From the NCBI RefSeq assembly GCF_000472425.1, contig NZ_AXAI01000001.1:186001-250000 (forward strand): a stretch of DNA of 64,000 nucleotides. Direction: 5' to 3'. Position numbers and translations under genes: made by a program. This DNA is from Bradyrhizobium sp. Tv2a-2 (GTDB lineage Bacteria; Pseudomonadota; Alphaproteobacteria; Rhizobiales; Xanthobacteraceae). The notes under the pieces are model-generated. The model ran no database searches and was not told the origin of the DNA. It saw only the letters and a list, made by a program, of their open reading frames with translations. Positions 35,549 to 46,887 of the stretch are shown here, in pieces (the stretch's first letter is position 1; each line of letters begins with the position of its first letter).

Positions 35549-36868
35549 ATGCCCCGTTCCTGCCTTCCCCGAACCGCGATCGCCGTGCTGGCGGCGCTTG
35601 CGTTCTCGTGCGTCGCTTCTGCGCAGTTCGCGCCGCCGCCACGGCCGGCCCCTGCATCGCAGCGGCCGGCGCCCTCGCTCCGTGCCGCGTCCTGCCACAA
35701 CGGCGCGAGCTTCGAGAGATTCCTGGGCGAGCTGAAGCAGCGCGCGATGGCGGAAGGCGTTTCGCACGATGCAATCGCCGAGGCCTCGCCCTACCTGATC
35801 TACGAGCAGGGCATCGTCAATCGCGACCGCGGCCAGCGCGTGTTCGGCCAGCTCTTCACCGAATTCGCCGGCCGTATGGCCGCGCCCTATCGCATGCAGC
35901 AGGGCCAGCAGCACATCAAGACCTACGCAGCGGCGTTTGCGCGTGCGCAGAAGGAATATGGCGTGCCGCCAGCGGTGATCGCCGCGTTCTGGGGGCTGGA
36001 GAGCGACTTCGGCGCCAACATGGGCAATTTGCCGGTGCTGCCTTCGCTGGTGTCGCTCGCCTATGACTGCCGCCGCTCCGAGCGCTTCCAGAACGAGACC
36101 ATCGCGGCGCTGAAGGTGATCGATCGCGGCGATCTTGCGCCTGACGAGATGGTCGGCTCCTGGGCCGGCGAGCTCGGGCAAACGCAGTTCCTGCCGACGC
36201 ATTACGTCACCTATGCCGTCGACTATGACGGCGACGGCCGCCGCAATTTGCTGCGCAGCGCGCCCGACGTGATCGGCTCGACCGCGAACTACATCGCCAA
36301 CGGCCTGAAATGGCGGCGCGGCGAGCCGTGGCTGGAGGAGATCCGGCTGCCGCCGAATTTTCCTTACGAGCAGGCCGACCTCGCCATCCAGGAGCCACGC
36401 GCGAAATGGATCACGCTCGGCGTAACCTATCCGGACGGTCGCCCGCTACCGAACGACAACATGCCATCGTCGGTGCTGCTGCCGATGGGACGGATGGGCC
36501 CGGCGTTCCTGGCTTATGCGAATTTCGCGGCCTATACCGAGTGGAATAATTCGCTGATCTACTCCACCACCGCCGGCTATCTCGCCACCCGCATCGCGGG
36601 CGCGCCGCCGATGCGCCGGCCAGCAGGCCCTGTCACGCAGCTGCCGTTCAATGAGATCAAGGAGTTGCAGCAAATGCTCGCGCGCGCGGGCTTCGACGTC
36701 GGCAAGATCGACGGCGTGCTCGGCCAGCAGAGCCGCACGGCGGTGAAGGCCATGCAGATCAAATACGGACTGCCTGCGGATTCCTGGCCGACGGCGGAGC
36801 TGCTCGCACGCATGCGCGGCACGCCCCGCGCCCAGCCAGCGGCCGCGGCGCTGCCGGTGGTGCGGTAA
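35549..36868 (+). CDS. lytic murein transglycosylase (MltB type) with peptidoglycan-binding domain
   Basis: A 439-residue exported enzyme that cleaves the MurNAc-GlcNAc bond of peptidoglycan to leave 1,6-anhydro ends. It has a signal peptide (about 1-25), then a family 3 (MltB-like) catalytic domain with Glu151 in FWGLESDFG. WAGELGQTQFLPTHY and the calcium-loop-like YDGDGRRNL follow. A C-terminal peptidoglycan-binding domain spans about 365-425 (LQQMLARAGFDVGKIDGVLG). There is no lipobox, so it is probably soluble in the periplasm. Confidence 0.93.
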   Translation: MPRSCLPRTAIAVLAALAFSCVASAQFAPPPRPAPASQRPAPSLRAASCHNGASFERFLGELKQRAMAEGVSHDAIAEASPYLIYEQGIVNRDRGQRVFGQLFTEFAGRMAAPYRMQQGQQHIKTYAAAFARAQKEYGVPPAVIAAFWGLESDFGANMGNLPVLPSLVSLAYDCRRSERFQNETIAALKVIDRGDLAPDEMVGSWAGELGQTQFLPTHYVTYAVDYDGDGRRNLLRSAPDVIGSTANYIANGLKWRRGEPWLEEIRLPPNFPYEQADLAIQEPRAKWITLGVTYPDGRPLPNDNMPSSVLLPMGRMGPAFLAYANFAAYTEWNNSLIYSTTAGYLATRIAGAPPMRRPAGPVTQLPFNEIKELQQMLARAGFDVGKIDGVLGQQSRTAVKAMQIKYGLPADSWPTAELLARMRGTPRAQPAAAALPVVR

Positions 36869-36922
36869 CGGCGTCCCGCCGAACTGACGCTTTGACCTGA
36901 ATCATCCAAGGAGAAATCACCC

Positions 36923-37426
36923 ATGTCGATCTATGACGCCACAGTCCCGCTTTTCATCCAGATGCTCACCGCGCTGACCGGCATCCTCAACAAGGCGGAG
37001 GCGCATTGCCAGGCCAAGGGGATTCAGCCCGAGGTGCTGCTGTCGGCCCGGCTCTATCCGGACATGCTGCCGTTCACCAGGCAGGTGCAACTCGCCTGCG
37101 ATTTCGCCGCCAAGGGCTCGGCGCGGCTTGCACATGTCGAGGTGCCCTCGATCGCCGAAACCGAGAAGAGCTTTGATGAATTGCGCCAGCGGCTCGCCAA
37201 GACGATCGACTATCTGAAGGCATTCAAGCCGGAGCAGTTCGAGGGCGCGGAGGCAAAGGACATCACCTTCCCGGCCGGACCGAACACCAATCTGACCCTG
37301 AAGGGCCAGCAGTTCGTCAACCGCTTTGCTTTCCCGAATTTCTTCTTCCACACCTCGATTGCGCACGGCATTCTGCGTCACAATGGCGTCGAAATAGGCA
37401 AGCGCGATTTCCTTGGAGTGGCCTGA
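36923..37426 (+). CDS. DUF1993 family protein
   Basis: A 167-residue protein of DUF1993, a family with a DinB-like four-helix look and unknown role. Conserved parts include YDATVPLFIQMLTAL at the N-terminus, ARLYPDMLPFTRQVQLACD, and LPNF-type FPNFFFHTSIAHGILRHNG at the C-terminus. AAGGAG precedes the ATG. It lies 55 nt after the transglycosylase gene on the same strand. Confidence 0.87.
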   Translation: MSIYDATVPLFIQMLTALTGILNKAEAHCQAKGIQPEVLLSARLYPDMLPFTRQVQLACDFAAKGSARLAHVEVPSIAETEKSFDELRQRLAKTIDYLKAFKPEQFEGAEAKDITFPAGPNTNLTLKGQQFVNRFAFPNFFFHTSIAHGILRHNGVEIGKRDFLGVA

Positions 37427-37665
37427 CGGCAGGCTCCGTCATTCTGGGGTCGACGCTGACGCGTCGTCCCCAAGTGACAGAAAAAATCATCTCGTTCGGC
37501 GGCCTCACCAGCGCGCTTATTTCACCACGCGATCAAAACAGCCTAAAATTCGCCTTTTTGAACGTCCGCGCAGCTCACCTGCGCGAAGCGTATGGCTGCC
37601 GGCTTGCAGGAATTGCTGCAATGCCCAATTCTTCCCTGTCTGTAACGCCACATCGGAAAGCCTTT

Positions 37666-38766
37666 ATGAGCATGCCGACTAACCTGTTTGAGCCCTTCAA
37701 GCTTGGCCCGATCACCTTGCCCAACCGCCTGGTGATGGCGCCATTGACCCGCAATCGCGCGCTGCCGCCGGGCATGGTGCCGAGCCCGCTCGCCGTCGAC
37801 TATTACGGTCAGCGCGCCTCGGCGGGGCTTCTGGTCACCGAGGCGAGCCAGATTTCGCAGCAGGGCCAAGGCTATCAGGACACACCCGGCATCTTTTCCA
37901 GGGAGCAGGTCGCGGCCTGGCGCAGGGTGACCGATCGCGTGCATGAGCGCGGCGGGCATATCTTCATCCAGCTCTGGCATGTCGGGCGCATCTCGCACAC
38001 CGCGCTGCAAGCCAATGGTGCCGCGCCGGTTGCGCCATCGGCGCTCCGCGCCAAGGGCAAGACCTTCGTCAACGGCACCTTTGCCGATGTCTCCGAACCG
38101 CGCGCGCTGGAGCTGTCGGAAATCCCCGGGATTATCGACGACTTCAAGCGCGCGACCGCCAATGCCAGGGAGGCCGGCTTCGACGGTGTCGAGGTTCACG
38201 GCGCCAACGGCTATCTGCTCGACCAGTTCGCCAAGGACGGCGCCAACAAGCGCACGGACGCTTATGGTGGCTCGATCGAGAACCGTGCGAAGCTGATGCT
38301 GGAAGTCACGAAAGCGGTGGTTGGCGAGATCGGCGCCGAGCGCACCGGCATCCGCATCTCGCCGGTGACGCCGGCGAACGACATCTCCGATTCCAACCCC
38401 CAGCCGCTGTTCGACTACATTGTCGATCATCTCAACGTGTTGAAGCTCGTCTATATCCACGTCATCGAGGGCGCGACCGGCGGCCCGCGCGACATTGCCC
38501 CGTTCGACTATGCTTCGCTGCGCAAGCGTTTCAGTGGTGCCTATGTCGCCAACAATGGCTACGATTTCGAGCTGGCGACCAAGGTGCTTGCGGCCGGCGC
38601 GGCAGACTTGATCGCGTTCGGCAAGCCGTTCATTTCCAACCCCGACCTGGTCGAGCGCTTGAAGCGCGGCGCGCCTCTCAACGCGTGGGACAAGAACACG
38701 TTCTACGGCGGCGGCGCCAAGGGCTATACCGACTATCCGACGCTGCAGGCCGAGGCGGCGCAGTAA
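37666..38766 (+). CDS. alkene reductase, old yellow enzyme family
   Basis: A 366-residue FMN-dependent oxidoreductase of the NemA/OYE type that reduces activated C=C bonds and often nitro compounds. Motifs seen are FKLGPITLPNRLVMAPLTR, QLWHVGRISH, VHGANGYLLDQF with its FMN-side residues, and NGGY-like VANNGYDFELA. The first ATG (37666) with GGAAAG upstream is chosen. A long upstream frame is rejected. The physiological substrate is unknown. Confidence 0.92.
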   Translation: MSMPTNLFEPFKLGPITLPNRLVMAPLTRNRALPPGMVPSPLAVDYYGQRASAGLLVTEASQISQQGQGYQDTPGIFSREQVAAWRRVTDRVHERGGHIFIQLWHVGRISHTALQANGAAPVAPSALRAKGKTFVNGTFADVSEPRALELSEIPGIIDDFKRATANAREAGFDGVEVHGANGYLLDQFAKDGANKRTDAYGGSIENRAKLMLEVTKAVVGEIGAERTGIRISPVTPANDISDSNPQPLFDYIVDHLNVLKLVYIHVIEGATGGPRDIAPFDYASLRKRFSGAYVANNGYDFELATKVLAAGAADLIAFGKPFISNPDLVERLKRGAPLNAWDKNTFYGGGAKGYTDYPTLQAEAAQ

Positions 38767-38895
38767 CTCTCGGCGAGGAGCAAAGCGACGAAGCAAGCAG
38801 ACTACATCCATAGCTCTGGATTGCTTCGCTTCGCTGGCAATGACGCGTAAGATGGGCTCGAACCATGAATCGTCGGTCGAGCCCGTCGAAGAAGC

Positions 38896-39705
38896 ATGAG
38901 CAAGGACAAGCCCGAGGACATCGTTCGCCGCGCCGCCGCCGCCTTCAATGAGGGACGGATCGATGAGGCGCGCAAGCTGTGCGAGCAGGGGCTGGTCCGC
39001 ACGCCGCGCGAGCCGATGCTGAGCCATTTGCTGGCGGCGATGCTGCTTGCGCAAAGAGACACGACGACCGCGCGGTTCCACATCGAGAACAGCCTCAACG
39101 TCCGCCCGGACAATGCCGCGGCCCGGATGCTGGCTGGTCGCATCACGCGCGCCGCGGGCGATTTTCAGGCCGCACTTGTGCATTTCGGCCGCGCAATTGC
39201 GCTGAGCCCGCAACGGGAGGCCTTTGTCGAGCATGCGCGCACGCTCGATCAGGCAGGCCTTCGTGCGCCGGCGCGCGAGGCTTGGGCTGCGATCCTCAAG
39301 GTCATTCCGGAGCACCAGGAGGCAGCAAGCCGGCTCGGGCGGCTCGCCTTTGAAGATGGCGACCTCGCTGACGCCGCCTCTTATCTCGAACGCGCCACCG
39401 CTGCCGAGGCACCTGCGTCAACCTGGTTCGACCTCGGCGTGGTCCGCCAGGACATGCGCAACTATGCCGCAGCCGAGACCGCCTATCGCAAGGTGCTCGA
39501 CATCAAGCCCGATCATGCCGAGGCCGCGCTCAACCTCGGCATCGTGCTGCAGGAATCCGGCGACCCCGATGCTGCGATGGGCGCCTATGCCACCGCATAT
39601 CGCCTGCGGCCCGACATGTTCGGCGCGATCACGATGGCGCTGACCTCGGCGCCGCACGGCCGGCTGTGGCTCGACGAAGCCGAGTTGCGCCGAGCGTTAG
39701 CATGA
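38896..39705 (+). CDS. tetratricopeptide repeat protein
   Basis: A 269-residue cytoplasmic protein built of about six TPR units, for example AAAAFNEGRIDEARKLCEQG, a second around 77-105, and YAAAETAYRKVLDIKPDHAE near 190-210. TPR arrays bind protein partners; no other domain is seen. The ATG is at 38896. The last codon and the TGA stop (GCA TGA) are part of the GCATGATCC end of a dispersed repeat, so the repeat now sets the C-terminus. Confidence 0.83.
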   Translation: MSKDKPEDIVRRAAAAFNEGRIDEARKLCEQGLVRTPREPMLSHLLAAMLLAQRDTTTARFHIENSLNVRPDNAAARMLAGRITRAAGDFQAALVHFGRAIALSPQREAFVEHARTLDQAGLRAPAREAWAAILKVIPEHQEAASRLGRLAFEDGDLADAASYLERATAAEAPASTWFDLGVVRQDMRNYAAAETAYRKVLDIKPDHAEAALNLGIVLQESGDPDAAMGAYATAYRLRPDMFGAITMALTSAPHGRLWLDEAELRRALA

Positions 39706-39903
39706 TCCGGAAAAGTGTGTAGCGGTTTTCCGAAAGGATCATGCTCGATCAAAGACCTAAAAGCGCGATGACGATTCAACCAAATCTCATCGCGCTTTAG
39801 GAGTGTTTTCGAGCGAAGTGGAGACCGGTTCGCGGGAAGAAAACGCGTCAAAACAAGAATCTAGAGCTCCGGTTCTGATTCAATCAGAACCGGAAATGCT
39901 CTA
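39700..39903. repeat. composite modular repeat, copy 2 (order A-C-inverted B)
   Basis: Module A (39700-39744), module C (39760-39798) and module B in the opposite orientation (39801-39903) correspond to the three modules at 26614-26797. The B end contains a 12-bp perfect inverted repeat with one central base (39869-39880 with 39882-39893). The element fills the whole gap between two convergent genes, and both of their stop codons are within it. Confidence 0.9.
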
Positions 39904-40614
39904 GGTGGTTAGCTTTCCCCGTCGGGCGCGGAAATGCTTGCGGTAGACACCGGGCTTGGCCAGCACCTCACCGACCGTGTGCGCATAGGACCGGGCGTGT
40001 GCCTCGTCAAAGCTCTCGAACTTGAGCTCCGGATTGCCGCGCGGCACGGCAAAGCATTGCGCGACCGGCGTGCCTTTGTTCAATACGCCGGAAAAATCCT
40101 GCGCGGTCCAAACCGCGGGAAAATTGATGCCGCCGTCGTGAAAGAGGTCGGCATCGACCAGGCCCGAGATCAGCCGGAACGGCAGGTCTTCGCGGTTGAT
40201 CGGGTGCGTGGCAAACAACGACCAGCCCGGCTCCAGCTCGATGGTCCAGAAGCTGTTGAACTTGATCGCGGCCTTGTCGCCGTTCGCGAACGGTGCGCCG
40301 GCAAGCTGCGCGGCAACATGGAAGCTGAGCGGCGCACGCGGATGATTCGCGGTCGCGGGCGCCGGGACGTCCCAGTCCCACGAGAACGCGCCGCGCTCGA
40401 CCATGATGTCGCAGGGTAACAGGATCATCACGCCATAGGCCATGGCGTCGACAAAGGGCGGGCATTGCTTGATCGTGCGGATCTCGCGGCGGTGGATCTC
40501 CGAATGAGCATTCGCCGGCATCGCGCGCAGCCAGTCCGGCAGCGCCGTTCGCGCCGGCACCGGACGCGGCAGATGATCGATAAGCGCGGGATCGCAGCGG
40601 AAGATCATGCGCAT
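39901..40614 (-). CDS. DUF6065 family protein
   Basis: A 237-residue soluble protein that I believe belongs to DUF6065, with no known function. Distinctive parts are MIFRCDPALIDHLPRPVPAR at the N-terminus, FSWDWDVPAP, and FWTIELEPGWSLFATHPIN in the middle. The ATG at 40612-40614 follows GGAG; a 71-residue upstream extension is Pro/Arg-rich and rejected. Its TAG stop is the outer edge of the composite repeat. Confidence 0.7.
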   Translation of the reverse strand: MRMIFRCDPALIDHLPRPVPARTALPDWLRAMPANAHSEIHRREIRTIKQCPPFVDAMAYGVMILLPCDIMVERGAFSWDWDVPAPATANHPRAPLSFHVAAQLAGAPFANGDKAAIKFNSFWTIELEPGWSLFATHPINREDLPFRLISGLVDADLFHDGGINFPAVWTAQDFSGVLNKGTPVAQCFAVPRGNPELKFESFDEAHARSYAHTVGEVLAKPGVYRKHFRARRGKLTT

Positions 40615-40704
40615 GGGTAACTCCAGAGGCGGGACTTCTCCCTCTCCCCGCCCTTGCGGGAAGAGGCGATCCGAACTCGTTGCCCCATCTGAGTCAATCG
40701 TCCG

Positions 40705-40735
40705 AAAAGCAAAAGGCCGGGATTGCTCCCAGCCT
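40705..40735 (-). terminator. terminator downstream of glpV
   Basis: A 9-bp stem with one G-T type mismatch (40714-40722 with 40727-40735) reads on the minus strand as AGGCTGGGA / TCCCGGCCT, followed by TTTTGCTTTT. A second hairpin (40749-40756 with 40763-40770) lies just before it. Together they close the glycerol operon. Confidence 0.65.
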
Positions 40736-40787
40736 CCGCGTTCGTGGATGGCCGGGCTAGAACCCGGCCACCGAAGTAACGAGCCGT

Positions 40788-42584
40788 TCAGTTCGCCGAA
40801 GCGCGCTTCGGGGGGCTCGCCGGCCACGACTTGATCAGGGTGTCGTAGTCGATGGTCTCGCCCTTCGGCTTTTCATTGGCAAGCTTGCGCTGCGGCGCGA
40901 TGTTGCCGTCCTTGGCCGACTTGGCGAACCAGTACTCCGCCGTTTCCTTCTTGTTGAGCTTCGGTCCGCAGGCACCCTGCACGCCCGACTTCTCGAGGCG
41001 TTCGAGCACCGAGTCCTGGGCCGCGGCGAGCGAGTCCATCGCCTGCTGCGGGGTCTTCGCACCCGAGGCCGCATCGCCGATGTTCTGCCACCAGAGCTGC
41101 GCGAGCTTCGGATAGTCAGGCACGTTGTTGCCGGTCGGGGTCCACTGCACGCGCGCGGGCGAGCGGTAGAACTCGATCAGGCCGCCGAGCTTCGGCGCAC
41201 GTTCGGTGAACGACTTGTCCCAGATGTCGGATTCACGGATGAAGGTGAGACCAACATGGCTCTTCTTCAAGCTCACCGACTTGGAGACGATGAACTGCAG
41301 GTAGAGCCAGGCCGCCTTGCGGCGGTCGACCGGGGTGGACTTCAAGAGCGTAGCCGAACCCACGTCCTGGTAGCCGAGCTTCATGCCCTCTTTCCAGTAC
41401 GAACCGTGCGGCGAAGGCGCCATACGCCACTTCGGCGTACCGTCGCTGTTCATCACGGCCAGACCCGGCTTCACCATGTCGGCGGTGAAGGCGGTGTACC
41501 AGAAGATCTGCTGGGCGATGTTGCCCTGCGAGGGCACTGGTCCCGACTCGGAGAAGGTCATGCCCTGTGCCTGCGGCGGGGCATACTTCTTCAGCCAGTC
41601 GAGATACTTGACGATCGAATAGACCGCCGCCGGACCGTTGACGTCGCCGCCGCGCTCGACCGAGGAGCCCACGGGACGGCAGCCTTCCATGCGGATGCCC
41701 CACTCATCGACCGGCAGGCCGTTCGGCAGGCCCTTGTCGCCGTTACCGGCCATTGAGAGCCACGCGTCGGTGAAGCGCCAGCCGAGCGAGGGGTCCTTCT
41801 TGCCGTAGTCCATGTGGCCATAGACCTTGACGCCGTTGATTTCCTTCACGTCGTTGGTGAAGAAATCAGCGATGTCCTCATAGGCCGACCAGTTCACGGG
41901 CACGCCGAGATCGTAGCCATACTTGGCCTTGAACTTGGCCTTGATGTCCGGATTGGTGAACCAGTCGTAGCGGAACCAGTAGAGGTTCGCGAACTGCTGG
42001 TCGGGCAGCTGATAAAGGTGGCCGTTCGGTGCGGTCGTGAACGACTTGCCGATGAAGTCGTCGACATCCAGCATCGGATCGGTGACGTCCTTGGCTTCGC
42101 CCTTCATCCAATCCGTCAAATCGACGGCTTGGCCGTAGCGGAAGTGGGTGCCGATGAAGTCGGAGTCGTTGATCCAGCCGTCATAGACGTTCTTGCCGGA
42201 CTGCATCTGGGTCTGGATCTTTTCGACGACGTCACCTTCCTGGATGATGTCGTGCTTGACCTTGATACCGGTGATCTCCTCGAACGCCTTCGCGAGCTTC
42301 TCGGATTCATACTGGTGCGTGGTGAGGGTTTCGGAAACGACGTGGACTTCCATTCCCTTGAAGGGCTCAGCGGCCTTGATGAACCACTGCATCTCCTTCA
42401 TCTGGTCATCCTTCGACAAGGTCGAAGGCTGGAATTCCTCGTCGATCCACTTCTTGGCAGCGGCTTCGTCCGCATAAGCGGGCGCGGTGACAACAGCCGA
42501 AGCCGCCATCAGCGCGAACGCGCTCGTCATCATCAACGTCCGGGTCCTGGTCAAGGGCCCCTTGCTTGGTTCTAGGCGTCGCAT
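40788..42584 (-). CDS. glpV: glycerol ABC transporter substrate-binding protein
   Basis: A 598-residue periplasmic protein, much longer than most binding proteins but in line with rhizobial GlpV. It has a signal peptide ending near APAYA (about 37), then an extended family 1 binding fold: VHVVSETLTTHQYESEKLAKA, DVVEKIQTQMQSGKNVYDGW, and PNWSAYEDIADFF-like central parts. The ATG at 42584 follows GGAGGAACAAC. It is the last gene of the glp operon and is followed by two hairpins. Assignment rests on gene order as much as on sequence. Confidence 0.88.
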   Translation of the reverse strand: MRRLEPSKGPLTRTRTLMMTSAFALMAASAVVTAPAYADEAAAKKWIDEEFQPSTLSKDDQMKEMQWFIKAAEPFKGMEVHVVSETLTTHQYESEKLAKAFEEITGIKVKHDIIQEGDVVEKIQTQMQSGKNVYDGWINDSDFIGTHFRYGQAVDLTDWMKGEAKDVTDPMLDVDDFIGKSFTTAPNGHLYQLPDQQFANLYWFRYDWFTNPDIKAKFKAKYGYDLGVPVNWSAYEDIADFFTNDVKEINGVKVYGHMDYGKKDPSLGWRFTDAWLSMAGNGDKGLPNGLPVDEWGIRMEGCRPVGSSVERGGDVNGPAAVYSIVKYLDWLKKYAPPQAQGMTFSESGPVPSQGNIAQQIFWYTAFTADMVKPGLAVMNSDGTPKWRMAPSPHGSYWKEGMKLGYQDVGSATLLKSTPVDRRKAAWLYLQFIVSKSVSLKKSHVGLTFIRESDIWDKSFTERAPKLGGLIEFYRSPARVQWTPTGNNVPDYPKLAQLWWQNIGDAASGAKTPQQAMDSLAAAQDSVLERLEKSGVQGACGPKLNKKETAEYWFAKSAKDGNIAPQRKLANEKPKGETIDYDTLIKSWPASPPKRASAN

Positions 42585-42659
42585 GTTGTTCCTCCGTTGC
42601 AGCGACAGACTACTCCTCAGGCCCGGGTTGAACCCCGGATCTGCTCCTTTTTTCGTTGG

Positions 42660-42989
42660 CTAAACCGTGCGGAAAACCGCCACGGCTACCCCCAGCGAAA
42701 TCAGCGTGGCGAGCCAAAGGCTCGATACTTCAAATCCCTCCTCACCGATCGGCAGCGTGGCGATGGTGTCGGTGCCAACGAGGCCGATCCACAACAAATG
42801 GATGATCGCAGCGAGGATCAGAGAAATAAACAGCCGGTCGCCGCGCGTGGTCGGAATTCGCAGGATTCCGAACCGCTCGACCTCGGGATAGGCAACCGCA
42901 AGCCAGGTCATGACCGTCAACGTCAGCGCAATACACGCAAAGAAGATCGCGGTCGGCAGCGTCCAGGCCATCCATGCGATACTATCCAT
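42660..42989 (-). CDS. glpU: small membrane subunit of the glycerol transporter (DUF2160)
   Basis: A 109-residue protein with three hydrophobic segments (about 8-32, 50-72 and 88-106), matching DUF2160. It is found in glp operons of the GlpSTPQUV type. Its exact job in glycerol uptake is unknown. The ATG at 42987-42989 is 11 nt after the glpQ stop. A longer open frame extending upstream overlaps glpQ and is not used. Confidence 0.87.
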   Translation of the reverse strand: MDSIAWMAWTLPTAIFFACIALTLTVMTWLAVAYPEVERFGILRIPTTRGDRLFISLILAAIIHLLWIGLVGTDTIATLPIGEEGFEVSSLWLATLISLGVAVAVFRTV

Positions 42990-43000
42990 GACGCGTCTCC

Positions 43001-43807
43001 CTACACGCGACCGAGCGCGAAGCCGCGCGCGATATAGTTGCGAACGAACCAGATAACGAGCGCGCCCGGGATGATTGTAAGCACGCCCGCTGCGGAAAGC
43101 AGACCCCAATCCATGCCGGCGGCCGAGACGGTGCGTGTCATTACCGCCGAGATCGGTTTGGCGTCGACCGAGGTCAGCGTGCGCGCAAGCAGCAGCTCGA
43201 CCCACGAGAACATGAAGCAGAAGAAGGCGGCAACGCCGATTCCGCTCGAGATCAAGGGCACCAGGATCTTCACGAAGAAGCGCGGGAACGAATAGCCGTC
43301 GAGGAACGCCGTCTCGTCGATCTCGCGCGGCACGCCGGATACGAAGCCTTCCAGGATCCAGACCGCCAGCGGGACGTTGAAGATGCAGTGCGCCAGCGCC
43401 ACCGCCCAGGGTGTATCGAACAGCCCGATCGCCGAATAGAGGTTGAAGAACGGCAGCGCATAGACTGCGGCCGGCGCCATGCGGTTCGACAACAGCCAGA
43501 AGAACAGGTGCTTGTCGCCGAGGAAACGGTAGCGCGAGAAGGCGTAGGCCGCGGGCAGCGCCACCGAGATCGAGATCACGGTATTGATGATGACGTATTT
43601 CAGCGAGTTGATATAGCCGGAATACCAGCTCTCGTCGGTGAAGATGCGCGTGTAGTGGGCGAGCGTCGGATGATGCGGCCACAGCGTCATCGTCGAGACG
43701 ATCTCATCGTTGGTCTTGAAGCTCATGTTGACGAGCCAATAGATCGGCAACAGCAGGAAGACCAGGAACAAAGAGATGATGATACGCCGGCCGGGAATCG
43801 AGTGCAT
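43001..43807 (-). CDS. glpQ: glycerol ABC transporter permease
   Basis: A 268-residue MalG-type inner-membrane permease with six membrane segments. The ATPase-contact EAA loop reads EIDETAFLDGYSFPRFFVKI (about 180-199). The start ATG overlaps the glpP TGA by one base (TGATG). It pairs with GlpP to form the channel energised by GlpS and GlpT. Confidence 0.92.
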   Translation of the reverse strand: MHSIPGRRIIISLFLVFLLLPIYWLVNMSFKTNDEIVSTMTLWPHHPTLAHYTRIFTDESWYSGYINSLKYVIINTVISISVALPAAYAFSRYRFLGDKHLFFWLLSNRMAPAAVYALPFFNLYSAIGLFDTPWAVALAHCIFNVPLAVWILEGFVSGVPREIDETAFLDGYSFPRFFVKILVPLISSGIGVAAFFCFMFSWVELLLARTLTSVDAKPISAVMTRTVSAAGMDWGLLSAAGVLTIIPGALVIWFVRNYIARGFALGRV

Positions 43808-44709
43808 CACTTCGCTCCCTCTTTCACCGGGCGCGCGGCGCCGGCATTGGTCATGACGGTGTAGAACACCCAGCACACGATCAGGATGATCAAATTGTAG
43901 ACCAGCGACATCGCCGCCGCCTTGCCGAGGTCGAACTGGCCGAGCGCGATCTTGACGAGCTCGATGGAGATGAAGGTGGTCGAGTTGCCGGGTCCGCCGC
44001 CCGTCACCACGAACGGCTCGGTATAGATCATGAACGAGTCCATGAAGCGGAGCAGCACGGCGATCAGGAGCACGCGGTTCATCTTCGGCAGCTGGATCGC
44101 GGTGAACACGGCCCAGCGCGAGGCGCCGTCAATCTGGGCGGCCTGGTAATAGGCATCCGGGATCGACTTCAGGCCGGCGTAGCAGAGCAACGCGACCAGG
44201 CTGGTCCAGTGCCAGACGTCCATGACAATGACGGTCGCCCAGGCGTCGAATGCATTAGAAACATAGTTGTATTCGATGCCGAGGCTGTTCAGGGTGTAGC
44301 CGAGCAGGCCGATGTCGGGCCTGCCAAAGATTTGCCAGATGGTGCCGACCACATTCCATGGAATCAGAAGCGGCAGCGCCAGAATGACGAGACACGCCGC
44401 GACCTGCCAGCCGGTGCGCGGCATCGACAGCGCAATCACGATGCCGAGCGGCACCTCGATCGCGAGGATGATCGCCGAAAAGATCAGATTGCGGCCAAGC
44501 GAAGCCAGGAAGCGGCCGCCGAGGTCGGTCGACGGATCGAGCAACTCCTTGAACCAGCCGACGCCGTTCCAGAAGAACTGATTGTTGCCAAAGGTGTCCT
44601 GCAACGAATAGTTCACCACCGTCATCATCGGGATGATCGCCGAGAACGCCACCACCAGGAACACCGGCAGCACCAGGAACCAGGCCTTTTGATTGACCGT
44701 CTTTTCCAT
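43807..44709 (-). CDS. glpP: glycerol ABC transporter permease
   Basis: A 300-residue MalF-type permease with about six membrane segments. The EAA-type loop is AYYQAAQIDGASRWAVFTAI (about 187-206). The ATG at 44707-44709 directly follows the TAG of glpT with no gap, and its ribosome site GAGGGGGCG lies inside the glpT coding sequence. Confidence 0.92.
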   Translation of the reverse strand: MEKTVNQKAWFLVLPVFLVVAFSAIIPMMTVVNYSLQDTFGNNQFFWNGVGWFKELLDPSTDLGGRFLASLGRNLIFSAIILAIEVPLGIVIALSMPRTGWQVAACLVILALPLLIPWNVVGTIWQIFGRPDIGLLGYTLNSLGIEYNYVSNAFDAWATVIVMDVWHWTSLVALLCYAGLKSIPDAYYQAAQIDGASRWAVFTAIQLPKMNRVLLIAVLLRFMDSFMIYTEPFVVTGGGPGNSTTFISIELVKIALGQFDLGKAAAMSLVYNLIILIVCWVFYTVMTNAGAARPVKEGAK

Positions 44710-45795
<1,086 letters not shown>

Positions 45796-45807
45796 GCTGC
45801 ATCTCCC

Positions 45808-46883
<1,076 letters not shown>

Positions 46884-46887
<4 letters not shown>

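Noticed and set aside
37543..39315. 590-codon minus-strand open frame
   Set aside because: Antisense shadow of the alkene reductase and TPR genes, both of which have clear motifs on the plus strand.
42660..43682. Long glpU frame of 340 codons
   Set aside because: Only the last 109 codons match DUF2160; the rest overlaps glpQ in another frame and has shadow composition.
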